Assembly: GCF_020829645.1 (NCBI RefSeq)
Contig: NZ_JAIVFS010000044.1
Span: 1 to 64,000, forward strand
From: Nostoc mirabile CHAB5784
GTDB lineage: Bacteria; Cyanobacteriota; Cyanobacteriia; Cyanobacteriales; Nostocaceae
Direction of reading: 5' to 3'
DNA: 64,000 nucleotides
Positions 8,783 through 17,298 of this stretch are shown one piece after another. The notes under the pieces are model-generated. The model was given only the letters and a program-made list of their open reading frames with translations. It did not search any database and was not told the DNA's origin. Each line of letters starts with the position of its first letter. Position 1 is the first letter of the stretch. Both the position numbers and the translations under genes were made by a program.

Positions 8783-9823
8783 TTATTTTTTCCGGTTACG
8801 AATTAACAAAAACAGAAAATAAGGAGCGCCGATAGCAGCAGTCACCACGCCACAAGGAAGTTCGATAGGTGCAAACAGCGTTCTTCCCAGCAAGTCTGCG
8901 ACTACAACAATCACTCCTCCCAACAGTGCCGAGGTGGGAATTAACCCTTCATGATTTGTACCTACCAACTGTCGTCCTAAATGGGGTGCAATTAACCCAA
9001 CAAAACCAATCATTCCCGCAGTGGCGACTCCTGCACCGGCTAAAGCTACACCCACAAGCACTAGTAAACCGCGCTCCCATTCCACGCGAGTACCTAGACC
9101 TTTGGCGACATCATCTCCTAAATTTAAGGCGTTCAAATGTCTTGCCAATGTCAACGCCATCGGTACGAAAACAATCAACCAAGGTAAGAAGGAGAAGACT
9201 TGCTCCCAAGTGCGTCCGTAGACACTGCCAGCTAACCAAACCAAAGCATTACTAACGTCATAAATATTCCCAAAGGTAATCATCAAGCTGGTGAATGCAC
9301 TGGCGATCGCAGACAAGCCAATACCCATTAAAATTAATAGAATCGGCGAACTACCATTATTCCAAGCCAGCGAGTAAATTAAAACAGCCATAAGCATTGC
9401 CCCAGCAAAGGCTGAAACAGGCAATGTGTAAATCGGTGCTGATGGAAGTAGGACAATTACTGTCACTGCTGCTAAACTCGCCCCAGCATTGATGCCAATA
9501 ATACCAGGGTCAGCTAAAGGATTGCGCGTTAGACCTTGAAAGATAGTGCCAGAAATAGCAAACGCTATGCCTACCATAAAAGCTACAAGGGTGCGGGGTA
9601 GACGCAGGTTGTGAATCACAAAAGCATGGTCTGGGTTGCCTGTATCTAAATTTAAGACAGTTTTGACGATATCCAAAGGTGAGATGGGATATTCACCTTT
9701 GGCCACATTCATCACCATCGCCACTATAATCACTACTGCCAAACATAACAGCATCAGTGGTACACGTCTGTCTATGCGAAAAGATATCGCCTCGGAACGA
9801 ATGACTAGCCAATCCAACTTCAT
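8783..9823 (-). CDS. FecCD-family siderophore ABC permease
   Basis: This 346-residue integral membrane protein has about ten hydrophobic segments and belongs to the BtuC/FecCD/FhuB family. The family-typical GLTRNPLADPGIIGINAGA stretch lies near residue 95, and GFVGLIAPHLGRQLVG near the C-terminal third (ATPase-contacting loop). It overlaps the upstream permease gene by four bases (ATGA), which indicates tight coupling, and pairs with it as a heterodimeric channel. The ATPase follows downstream. Confidence 0.9.
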   Translation of the reverse strand: MKLDWLVIRSEAISFRIDRRVPLMLLCLAVVIIVAMVMNVAKGEYPISPLDIVKTVLNLDTGNPDHAFVIHNLRLPRTLVAFMVGIAFAISGTIFQGLTRNPLADPGIIGINAGASLAAVTVIVLLPSAPIYTLPVSAFAGAMLMAVLIYSLAWNNGSSPILLILMGIGLSAIASAFTSLMITFGNIYDVSNALVWLAGSVYGRTWEQVFSFLPWLIVFVPMALTLARHLNALNLGDDVAKGLGTRVEWERGLLVLVGVALAGAGVATAGMIGFVGLIAPHLGRQLVGTNHEGLIPTSALLGGVIVVVADLLGRTLFAPIELPCGVVTAAIGAPYFLFLLIRNRKK

Positions 9824-10851
9824 TTCTTCACCTTTGATTTAGCCAGGTACACAAAAAAGGGTGCGCCAACGAGTGCTGTCATCACACCCACAGGTAATTC
9901 CTGGGGTTTGAGTAATATACGCGCCGCAACATCTGCAACCAAAAGTAAAATTGCACCCACCACTGCAGAATAAGGCAAAATCCAACGGTAATCAGCAAAG
10001 ATGAAAAATCTCACGATATGGGGAACAACTAAGCCAATAAAGCCGATTGGCCCGGCAATAGATACGGAACTTCCCGCCAGTAAAACAACGCTAATAGCCG
10101 TGATGATTTTCACCCAAGCTGTCTGTTGACCTAAGCCTTTTGCTATATCTTCACCGAGACTCATGGTAGTAATTTGTCTACCAAGGGCAAAAGCAACGAC
10201 TAATCCAAGGGCGACGAAGGGCAGTGCTTGCAAGAACATATTGATATCGCGCCCAGCCAGTGAACCTGCTAACCAAAATCTAATTTCTTCTAAGGTGCGT
10301 TGACTGACGATAAGGATAGCAGTGGTCAGGGAAGAAATCAGAGCTGTGAGTGCCGCGCCTGCTACTGTGAGATTCAATGGTGTAGGCCCTCCTTTTCCTA
10401 GAGAACCAAGGAAGTAGACTAACATCGCTGTGGCTCCTGCACCCAAAAAGGCCACAATGGTTAAAATACTCAAGTTCGAACTGCCAAAAATAAAAATCGT
10501 GGCTACTACAGCCAATGCAGCCCCCGACTGAATACCTAAAATCCCTGGTTCTGCTAAGGGGTTGCGTGTCAAACCTTGCATTAAGGCTCCAGAGACTGCC
10601 AAGGCTGAACCTACAAGTATAGCAATGAGCGATCGCGGTAATCTCACTGTCTGAATAACTAAGTGTTGGTATGAACCGTCAAAGATGACAAAGGATGCCA
10701 AAATCTCTTCTAGAGGTATTTCTGCTGCACCTAGCGTGACACTGTATACCAAGCAAATCAACAAGATAACCAGCCCCAAAACCAGACCAGCTAAGGGTGA
10801 TATTTGAGGCTTTTTCCATTCTCTAGGCGACGTTGTGGACGCTTTTATCAT
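9820..10851 (-). CDS. FecCD-family siderophore ABC permease
   Basis: This 343-residue permease is the first gene of the operon. It has GLTRNPLAEPGILGIQSGA and GFIGLVVPHIVRFF, the two hallmarks of the FecCD family. The N-terminal residues before the first membrane segment are hydrophilic (KASTTSPREWKKPQ). It is the paralogous partner of the following permease. The region just upstream contains repeated GATAAT motifs of the kind bound by Fur. Confidence 0.9.
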   Translation of the reverse strand: MIKASTTSPREWKKPQISPLAGLVLGLVILLICLVYSVTLGAAEIPLEEILASFVIFDGSYQHLVIQTVRLPRSLIAILVGSALAVSGALMQGLTRNPLAEPGILGIQSGAALAVVATIFIFGSSNLSILTIVAFLGAGATAMLVYFLGSLGKGGPTPLNLTVAGAALTALISSLTTAILIVSQRTLEEIRFWLAGSLAGRDINMFLQALPFVALGLVVAFALGRQITTMSLGEDIAKGLGQQTAWVKIITAISVVLLAGSSVSIAGPIGFIGLVVPHIVRFFIFADYRWILPYSAVVGAILLLVADVAARILLKPQELPVGVMTALVGAPFFVYLAKSKVKK

Positions 10852-10895
10852 TGCTATTTATGTACTCTCTCAACAGTTAACTGTTTATTAGCCAT

Positions 10896-10930
10896 TAAAT
10901 TGATAATAATTTTTGATAATTTGATAAAAT
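10896..10930. promoter_or_regulatory. possible Fur-binding region upstream of the siderophore permease operon
   Basis: Three closely spaced GATAAT/GATAAA hexamers in AT-rich DNA lie about 45-80 bases upstream of the first permease start. Fur boxes are made of overlapping NAT-type hexamers of this sort, and the genes are of a Fur-regulated class. The match is loose because the DNA is very AT-rich. Confidence 0.3.
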
Positions 10931-11504
10931 TTTTGGCTATTAACTTGAAAAAAAAGTAACCAAATATACTAGTTTTGGATCACTATTTTTTAGGTATTAT
11001 ACCCTTCCTCTGTGAAGCTGCACTATATTTAACTCCCGCCTCCCTTACTAAGAGGGGACTATAGGGGGTGAAATTAAGCGCAGGCTTAAAAAGAAGTGGT
11101 ATTACATGGTAAATTAAGATATTACTTTAAACTTATTGCAATTATTTTTCAACTTATAAGATAAAATAATATAATATAAACCAAGATATAGGAATCGTAT
11201 TTGATTTTTGAAATTATCTACGTGGTGTGCATTCGCGTTGGCGGAGCCTCTCGTAGAGAAGCGTCTCGCAGAGAAGCGCAAGCGCGATAGGCGGGGAGTA
11301 GGGACTTGTACTGAGCGAAGCCGAAGTAGTGGGGAGTAGGGAATAAGGAATTAGGCTTTTCGAGTTGTACCGAGCTTTTTCAAAAATCAAATCTAAACTT
11401 TCTTGAGCTAATTAAGATGTTTTCAATTTTATAAACTTAGGACTGAACCGCTATCTCAAGTTCTCTTCCTAGCCGAAAGCGAAAAACATTTTGAATTATT
11501 TTTG
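10931..11504. other. intergenic region with dispersed repeats
   Basis: No gene is seen in these about 570 bases. There is a repeat around 11229-11345 (GCGTTGGCGGAGCCTCTCGT, GCGCAAGCGCG and GGGGAGTAGGG twice) of the kind scattered through Nostocales chromosomes. Confidence 0.45.
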
Positions 11505-12779
11505 TCAAAGTTTCAGGGGAAGGCTAATTTGAAAAGTGGAGCCTTGACCTAGCATACTATTTACAGTAATTTGCCCTCCGTATCGTTGCACAATTTGTTG
11601 AGCGATCGCAAGTCCAAGTCCAAAGCCGCCTGTTTGCCGAGATCGGACAGTATCTACACGATAAAAACGATCAAATATATATGGCAAATCAGTGGACGGA
11701 ATCCCAATCCCGTTGTCTTTGACCTGAATTACCGCATAGTGAGACTGGGTAAAAAGATGTAATTCTACCTTACCGTCTGCTGGTGTATACTTGAAGGCAT
11801 TAGTCAGAAGATTAATCACAGCTTGTTTGAGCAAATTAGCATCGGCTTTTAACATGATGGAATGCTCTGGAAGGTGAGCATTGAAATTGAGACTTTGGGC
11901 AGGAGCAAGGGCTGCGAATTCCTGGGCAAGCGATCGCAATATCTCACACAAATCAACGGGTTTTAATCCGGTTTCCGCAAGGGAACCATCATGACGCGAC
12001 AAAAAAAGCAGATCATTGATCAGCGTACTCATAGACTTAGCAGTTTGGGCGATATTTTGCAACCGCAATCTTTGCTCCAAGGGGTCTTCGGGGGGTATCA
12101 GGGCAACTTGGGCATTGCTCAATATCGTAGCAACGGGTGTACGTAGTTCATGAGAAGCATCGGCTGTAAATCGCTGCAATTGCTGATAAGCACGAAGGCT
12201 TGGTCGCATTGCCAATCCGCCCAAAAACCAACCTGTAATGCCTATTACACCAAAGGTCACGGGAACCCCGAAAGTTAAAAACAAGCGGGCTTGATTTAGC
12301 CCAACGCGTAAAGAGTTCATTGGAGCCGCCGTTTGGAAGTAGCCAATCAGCACCTTACCTTCCAAAACAGGAAGTGTAACTTGGCGAACCCAGGTTCTTG
12401 TAGTAGATGACTCTGAGCCTATTGGTGTTTCTAACGTTTTAAATCCAGGTTCTGCGGTCAACTGTTTGCCACCCGATGAACCGATAAACTGCAAAAGTTG
12501 TTTATTAGAGTTATACCACCGCGCGTACATTAACCCGCCATTCAACGATACACCGCTTTCTACAGGAGTCTGGCCGCGCTGATTTTGCCATTGACTTTGA
12601 TAAAGCGAGTATTGGGTTTTGACGGCAAAGGCTTTACTTTGTGAAAAGAGTTCGTCGTCAAAAACCCGCAACTGTTCTTCTACACTCAGACAATAGCCCA
12701 CCCCTGCAAAAGCGAACAAAATTCCACCCATTGATAGGGCAAACCAGTGAGCAAGATTACGACGGCTACGATCAAACAT
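11505..12779 (-). CDS. membrane sensor histidine kinase, RppB-like
   Basis: This 424-residue kinase has an N-terminal membrane segment (about 14-34), an extracytoplasmic domain, a second membrane segment (about 166-190), a HisKA domain with phospho-acceptor His210 in DASHELRTPVA, and an ATPase domain with N-, G1- and G2-box motifs (NLLTNAFKYTP, VKDNGIGIP, GFGLGLAI). It lies directly downstream of an OmpR-type regulator gene in the same direction. That order resembles the cyanobacterial RppA/RppB (NrsR/NrsS) pair involved in redox or nickel responses. The assignment to that pair is from recollection of overall similarity. Its start codon abuts a 14-copy heptamer array. Confidence 0.88.
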   Translation of the reverse strand: MFDRSRRNLAHWFALSMGGILFAFAGVGYCLSVEEQLRVFDDELFSQSKAFAVKTQYSLYQSQWQNQRGQTPVESGVSLNGGLMYARWYNSNKQLLQFIGSSGGKQLTAEPGFKTLETPIGSESSTTRTWVRQVTLPVLEGKVLIGYFQTAAPMNSLRVGLNQARLFLTFGVPVTFGVIGITGWFLGGLAMRPSLRAYQQLQRFTADASHELRTPVATILSNAQVALIPPEDPLEQRLRLQNIAQTAKSMSTLINDLLFLSRHDGSLAETGLKPVDLCEILRSLAQEFAALAPAQSLNFNAHLPEHSIMLKADANLLKQAVINLLTNAFKYTPADGKVELHLFTQSHYAVIQVKDNGIGIPSTDLPYIFDRFYRVDTVRSRQTGGFGLGLAIAQQIVQRYGGQITVNSMLGQGSTFQISLPLKL

Positions 12780-12780
12780 T

Positions 12781-12878
12781 AGTCATTAGTCATTAGTCAT
12801 TAGTCATTAGTCATTAGTCATTAGTCATTAGTCATTAGTCATTAGTCATTAGTCATTAGTCATTAGTCATTAGTCATT
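12781..12878. repeat. 14 perfect tandem copies of the heptamer AGTCATT
   Basis: Fourteen exact seven-base units end one base before the histidine kinase start codon. They belong to the short tandemly repeated repetitive (STRR) class known from heterocystous cyanobacteria. On the minus strand each unit contains an ATG followed within four codons by a stop, so the leader carries a series of mini-frames. Confidence 0.95.
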
Positions 12879-12888
12879 ACTTTTTCAT

Positions 12889-12957
12889 CCCCTGCCCCCT
12901 GCCCCCTGCCCCCTGCCCCCTGCCCCCTGCCCCCTGCCCCCTGCTCCCTGCCCCCTA
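12889..12957. repeat. C-rich tandem heptamer array (CCCCCTG)
   Basis: Seven perfect CCCCCTG units from 12895, followed by a CTCCCTG variant and a partial unit. This second heptamer array lies between the regulator and kinase genes. Confidence 0.95.
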
Positions 12958-12972
12958 CCTCCGTTTGACGGT

Positions 12973-13650
12973 TTACAAATTTGGCGGATTTATTCGATAG
13001 CCCATCCGATGTACTGTTTCTATCCAATCTTTCACACCAATGGTTTGTAGGCGCTGGCGCAAGCGGCGAACCAAGGTAGTAACGGCGTTACTTTCTGGTT
13101 CCTCTCCGCAGCTCCAAAGGGCTTGCTCAATCTGGCTATGAGATAATACTTGGCGGGGATGACGCATTAAATACTCCATCAATTGAAACTCCCGGCTAGA
13201 AAGTTGAGTTGTCAACGAACCAAGTTCGAGCGTCAAACTGGATAAATGAAGTTGCAAATCGCCCAAGCTAAGTATATCTCCTTGCCACATAGGCGATCGC
13301 CGTCCTAGTGCCCGGACTCGTGCCAATAACTCCAGGACATCCACAGGCTTTACCAAGTAATCATCGGCTCCAGCATCTAAACCCATTACCTTATCTAAAA
13401 CCGTGTCTTTCGCCGTCAGCATCAATACAGGAGCCAGCTTACCTGCTTGTCGATATACTTGACACAATTCTACGCCACTCACTTTGGGCAACATCCAATC
13501 TAAAATCAGCAAGTCATAGTCTTTGCGAAAGGCAAACCATTGTGCTGTTTCTCCATCAGCGATCGCATCGACTGTATGCCCCACCTTCAATAACGCTGCC
13601 CGCAGTGGCTCTAACTGCGATGGGTCATCTTCGACTAGTAAGATCAACAT
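12973..13650 (-). CDS. OmpR/PhoB-family response regulator, RppA-like
   Basis: This 225-residue regulator has an N-terminal receiver domain (acidic pair EDD at 7-9, phospho-acceptor Asp51 in LLILDWMLP, conserved Thr in MLTAKD, Lys in DYLVKP) and a C-terminal winged-helix domain (about 125-222, with SSREFQLMEYLMRHPRQVLS). It is followed by the cognate kinase gene after two heptamer arrays. A small membrane-protein gene starts divergently 86 bases away and is a candidate target. RppA-type regulators control photosynthesis or metal-responsive genes in Synechocystis. The target here is unknown. Confidence 0.9.
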   Translation of the reverse strand: MLILLVEDDPSQLEPLRAALLKVGHTVDAIADGETAQWFAFRKDYDLLILDWMLPKVSGVELCQVYRQAGKLAPVLMLTAKDTVLDKVMGLDAGADDYLVKPVDVLELLARVRALGRRSPMWQGDILSLGDLQLHLSSLTLELGSLTTQLSSREFQLMEYLMRHPRQVLSHSQIEQALWSCGEEPESNAVTTLVRRLRQRLQTIGVKDWIETVHRMGYRINPPNL

Positions 13651-13736
13651 CCTATTTGCTCAGGTTGCCGTAATTTTTGTTTGCTAATTTTAGATTAAGG
13701 TAAAAGTGACGGGAAACACTCAACCTTATACCTTTC

Positions 13737-14126
13737 ATGCAGCAGCTCCAACTTTTTCAAGCGTTGCGATCATTAGGCTTTGTGTTTTGGTTGTCCTTGC
13801 CGTTGATTGGGTTAGTTTTTTGGCTGGGGAGCAATTTTGTCGGAGATCAGATTTTAAGTCGTTCCAACCTCACCAAGAAATATCTGCTAGCAGATACCCA
13901 ATCGGCACGACAGATTAGGAAAAGAATAGTAGCGATCAAAGTGGAAATTCTTCCCCAAAAAGGAATTTCACGGGTGAACGTTAAAACAAATAACTCAGTT
14001 CTCACAACGATAGTATTTGAATTTCCAATCACAGATATAAGCAAACTTGAAGCCGCTCTTAGTCAGGAGTTAGGCTTACCGCGCGATCGCGTTAAAGAAC
14101 TAATAGTTGAGTCGAATGACAAATGA
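13737..14126 (+). CDS. small membrane-anchored protein of unknown function
   Basis: This 129-residue protein has one N-terminal membrane segment (about 13-32) followed by a soluble part of mixed beta/alpha character. I do not recognise the family. It is divergent from the two-component operon, so it may be controlled by it. An overlapping frame on the same strand (13706-13918) is less plausible because it has no membrane-protein or domain logic. The 3' end is followed by decayed efflux genes. Confidence 0.6.
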   Translation: MQQLQLFQALRSLGFVFWLSLPLIGLVFWLGSNFVGDQILSRSNLTKKYLLADTQSARQIRKRIVAIKVEILPQKGISRVNVKTNNSVLTTIVFEFPITDISKLEAALSQELGLPRDRVKELIVESNDK

Positions 14127-14254
14127 CAACTGATTAACCTTGACACTTCTTTGTCATATTTATCTAATAAACTACAAGAAAAGTAACGTAATTTTACTTT
14201 TATCTAAATAATTGACTGTTGATAGCGAACATTTGACTATTCATTGTTCACTTT

Positions 14255-14934
14255 CAAACAGGCGATCGCTTCGATATTTTCCTAGAGTTACCTGAATAAC
14301 TCAGTGGTTCTGTAACCCCAGGTATGACAATCGATCTTACAACTCGCGCCCTACCGCAATGGAAACAACGCGCCACCATCACTGCTGTAGTCCCTTCTGC
14401 CGATACAGCTTTCCGTCGCCAGCGTGTGCGTGTCCAAATTAACAAGAAAGGCAGAAGTTCGAGGGCAGAAGGCAGAAGGTCTATGCTCTCGAACTTCTGG
14501 CGTAACCGTTGCGGAGCAAGGGTTTAAGTCCCCCACCAAAATCTCTGCCACAGGTGGCAAGCAATTGGTGGTGGGTTAGAAGCCCCCACCATATTGCACC
14601 ATAAGTGCCAACTGAGCCTCCTGCCTTCTGCCTTCTTCACCAAACCCCGTCAGGATTAATACCAGGAATGGCGATCGCAGGCAACCTAAATATGCCCTCG
14701 AACCGCTCTAGCTTTGTGGTGTCACGAGATGCATTAACCAGAAGGCAAAACGAGTGGCTAGTTTTTGCAGTTGCTGAGGGCAAAGCTAAACAAATTCCAG
14801 TCGAGATGGTTTCTGACATGGGTAAAAATGTCACAATTTATCATCCCACTTTACGCATCGGTCAACGCATTGTGCTACGTGGCGGTGATGGATTGCAAGA
14901 TGGTGCGCCTGTAAAGATAGTTGATCCAACTTAA
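14255..14934 (+). pseudogene. decayed RND efflux adaptor (membrane fusion protein)
   Basis: The plus strand reads GDRFDIFLELPE, then an in-frame stop (TAA), then LSGSVTPGMTIDLTTRALP and TITAVVPSADTAFRRQRVRV. About 195 bases of repeat DNA (around 14445-14640) interrupt it. The frame then resumes with GLIPGMAIAGNLNMPSNRSS, VVSRDALTRRQNEWLVFAV and GQRIVLRGGDGLQDGAPVKI. These are the beta-barrel and membrane-proximal parts of a periplasmic adaptor of an RND pump. The stop and the insertion make it non-functional. It lies beside a metal/redox-type two-component system. Confidence 0.7.
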
Positions 14935-15095
14935 AACATAGGTTGTACCTACACTTCCATAGACTTCTTGCAGAAGCCGGTTAAAGAGGAAGAATCAGAG
15001 GTATAGATTTTCCTTTTCCCTTTCTCTTTTAACCCTTTCTTGTTCAAAATACTGCAAACCCAGTTTAAATATGACTTTCTGAATTACGAATTAAT

Positions 15096-15242
15096 ATGAA
15101 TTTTATTGAAACCGCCGTTCGTTGGCGCCAAAAAAGAGTATTGTTTATGGGTGCTATGTATGCCCTATGTATTACCCATATAACCCCCCCCAAAAAAATT
15201 GGAGTTTTTACAACATTTAACCCCTACATAGGTTACATATAG
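15096..15242 (+). pseudogene. possible N-terminal scrap of an RND efflux pump
   Basis: An ATG opens MNFIETAVRWRQKRVLFM, which resembles the first residues of cyanobacterial RND transporters (MNFIETAVRWR). The homology stops after about 15-18 residues and the frame ends at 15242. Its position directly after the decayed adaptor gene supports the reading. The evidence is short. Confidence 0.35.
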
Positions 15243-15294
15243 ATTATACTTAGGGTATATTTGCTCTATTAATTTTATGTACCCCACTTGACCC

Positions 15295-15530
15295 CTAATG
15301 TCGATGTTTTAATAGCATTAAGGTACTATCAATTCCTTCGTGAATTTGAAATTCTACCTTAGATGAAATATCGGATCGAGCAAAGGTTCTTAAACAGAGG
15401 CAAATCTCTTTAAGACGACCAATTCCTTGGTGCATTGATAAGATAAATAACTTTTGGTAAATCCTCAGTGATATACTCTAAGTCAATTTCTTCAATAAGT
15501 TCTTCAATTTCTGGGTCTGGGGTGCTAGCT
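15295..15530 (-). pseudogene. histidine kinase fragment with a frameshift
   Basis: The minus strand encodes DPEIEELIEEIDLEYITEDL and the adjoining PKVI. After a one-base frameshift it reads GIGRLKEICLCLRTFARSD and FQIHEGIDSTLMLLKHR, then a stop. This is the region around the dimerisation helices of cyanobacterial multi-sensor kinases (RIREICLSLRNFSR and HEGIDSTLLIL are typical). Both the start and the ATPase domain are missing. Confidence 0.65.
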
Positions 15531-15576
15531 TTTGCTGTTGCAGATTCACCAAACGAAGGAGACAAAAGTATCGGCA

Positions 15577-15833
15577 AGGGGGACTAAGAAAATTATTAGA
15601 GGTGAAAACATCACAGGCGAGCAACTCCCAAGATTACAACAGAAATGCGATCGCGGCTGGAGGAGAAACTTGAATGCCCTGAGGGGTTCAGTAGCTATAA
15701 GGAAATCGTAGAGTGGCTCAAGCAGGAATGGAATGTAGAAGTCAAATATAAGACAGTCTATCGTCTAGTACGCTATCAACTCCAAGCGAAACTGAAAATA
15801 CCTCGACCCGTTTTGAGCCTTATGCTTACTTAA
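15577..15833 (+). pseudogene. IS630-family transposase fragment
   Basis: A 62-codon frame from 15645 (FSSYKEIVEWLKQEWNVEV, then YKTVYRLVRYQLQAKLKIPR) matches the second helix-turn-helix and linker of IS630-type transposases. Upstream text to about 15577 is shifted out of frame and may belong to the same gene. The catalytic DDE domain is absent. Confidence 0.6.
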
Positions 15834-15910
15834 AAGGAGAACGCTTTCCCATTCCTGAATGGCTTTGAAAAGGGTTTAAAACTGTAATTTAATTTTAGAT
15901 TGTCAATTCT

Positions 15911-16570
15911 ATGGATCTCAGTCAAATCGAAACCGATCTGCAAAACTCGGATTTTCAATACCGCCTGAAGGCGATCTCTGCCCTGCAAGATTATCCGGCT
16001 GATATCGCTTTTCCTTTGCTCAACCGCCATATCCAAGACCCAGAGTTTCTGGTGCGAACCTTTGTTGCTAGGGAGTTAGGTAAGCTAAGAACCTCAGAAT
16101 CCTTCGCTGCCCTGTTGCAAATTATGAAATTTGATAACACCCCCAATGTCCGCGCAGAAGCGTCTAATTCCCTGTCCTTGTTTGGCAGAATTTCAGCCTC
16201 TCATCTGGTGCAAATATTTTTACGAGACGATCACTGGTTGGTACGTCGCAGTATTTTGGCAGCTTTGGCAGAAATGGATTGCCCTGAAAAAGTTGTAGAG
16301 GTTTGTATTCTGGGGCTAGAAGGTGACGATCCCGCAGTCCAGGAAGCATCTGTAGATGCGCTGGGATCATTGGCGACTTCCCGTCAGTCTGAGGTAGCTT
16401 TGTCCCAACTTCTAAACTTGAAAAATTCTGAGTCTGAATATATTCGGGTACGAGTTGCTTATGCCCTCAAGCACTTTAATACTCCTGAAGCCAAGGAAGC
16501 CTTGGCGCAACTGAGACAGGATGCCGATCATCGGGTGGTGGGGGCGGCAATGGAAAATTTAATCTCTTGA
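15911..16570 (+). CDS. HEAT-repeat protein, probable phycobilin lyase of the E/F type
   Basis: This 219-residue protein is built of about six HEAT/armadillo repeats of roughly 31 residues (for example FLVRTFVARELGKLRTSES and WLVRRSILAALAEMDCPEK). CpcE/F, PecE/F, CpeY/Z, CpeF and IaiH share this fold. The first groups attach, isomerise or remove bilins on phycobiliproteins. It starts about 1.4 kb upstream of cpeC and reads the same way, so a role in phycoerythrin bilin attachment is likely. CpeF, needed for the doubly linked bilin on beta-phycoerythrin, is one candidate, and an IaiH-type protein is an alternative. I cannot decide from sequence alone. Confidence 0.72.
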   Translation: MDLSQIETDLQNSDFQYRLKAISALQDYPADIAFPLLNRHIQDPEFLVRTFVARELGKLRTSESFAALLQIMKFDNTPNVRAEASNSLSLFGRISASHLVQIFLRDDHWLVRRSILAALAEMDCPEKVVEVCILGLEGDDPAVQEASVDALGSLATSRQSEVALSQLLNLKNSESEYIRVRVAYALKHFNTPEAKEALAQLRQDADHRVVGAAMENLIS

Positions 16571-16643
16571 GGAGCAGGGTGGCTAATTCAAAAAAAGCAC
16601 CTACACTTACGAGTTTTAGTCAAATCCTATTGCGAACGGTGAG

Positions 16644-16877
16644 TTATAAAGCTTTAAGTAACTGCACTGGAGCTGTAGCCTCACGGCTGTTATTCACAAA
16701 AATATCAGCAATTAGTCGTAAAACTTCAGCTTGTTCTTCTGGAGGTGCTTCAGCAATCAGCGATCGCAGGCTAATTCCTGGCCTCTGACCAAATAACTCA
16801 GATAAATACCACAGCCTAGCTTCTACCGGAATAGCCAAAAGTAGCGCTATTAGTTTTGATGACTCAAGGGGCATCAC
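16644..16877 (-). CDS. small hypothetical protein
   Basis: A 77-codon frame with plausible coding composition (leucine- and alanine-rich helices, SLIAEAPPEEQAEVLRLIAD). I do not recognise the family. It lies convergent to the HEAT-repeat gene and next to an ankyrin remnant, so it might itself be a fragment. No ribosome binding site stands out. Confidence 0.35.
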   Translation of the reverse strand: MMPLESSKLIALLLAIPVEARLWYLSELFGQRPGISLRSLIAEAPPEEQAEVLRLIADIFVNNSREATAPVQLLKAL

Positions 16878-17043
16878 CGTTTCACAAATTGCATCAGAAT
16901 GCCGTCAAATTAAGGACATTACTGGGTGTTGTGCCTAGCCCTAGTAAAAACATATTACTGGGGGATATCGAAAATAGCCCTAGTAACGATGCCGAACAGT
17001 CGGAAATACCCCCAAGTATTGATAGCCCTAGTAAAAGTAGACG

Positions 17044-17298
17044 ACACAAAGGATTAGGTAATGGCTCCATTCAGTGGAAAACTATCACTTTGATGTTTGC
17101 CGCAGAAAGCGATCGCCGCAACATTGTTTTGTTGCTGCTGGATCGTGTCGTGGTGCTAGTATCTGCGATCGCAATCCCTATGGGGAGACTGTGCTGATGA
17201 CAATGGCGCGGCGTGGTCAAACAGATATTGTGCAACATCTAGTGAAAATGGGCGCCCAGGTGAATGCCACCAATTTTATTGGTGACAGGCCATTTTAA
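17044..17298 (+). pseudogene. ankyrin-repeat remnant with a frameshift
   Basis: One frame reads TLMFAAESDRRNIVLLLLDR and then drifts. From about 17150 the next frame continues NPYGETVLMTMARRGQTDIV and HLVKMGAQVNATNFIGD. Together they form about two ankyrin repeats (the G-x-T-x-L-M and A-x-x-G-x-x-x-I-V pattern) split by a frameshift. Nothing upstream forms a proper start. Confidence 0.65.

Noticed and set aside
12781..12957. CRISPR array between regulator and kinase genes
   Set aside because: The repeats are contiguous seven-base units with no spacers.
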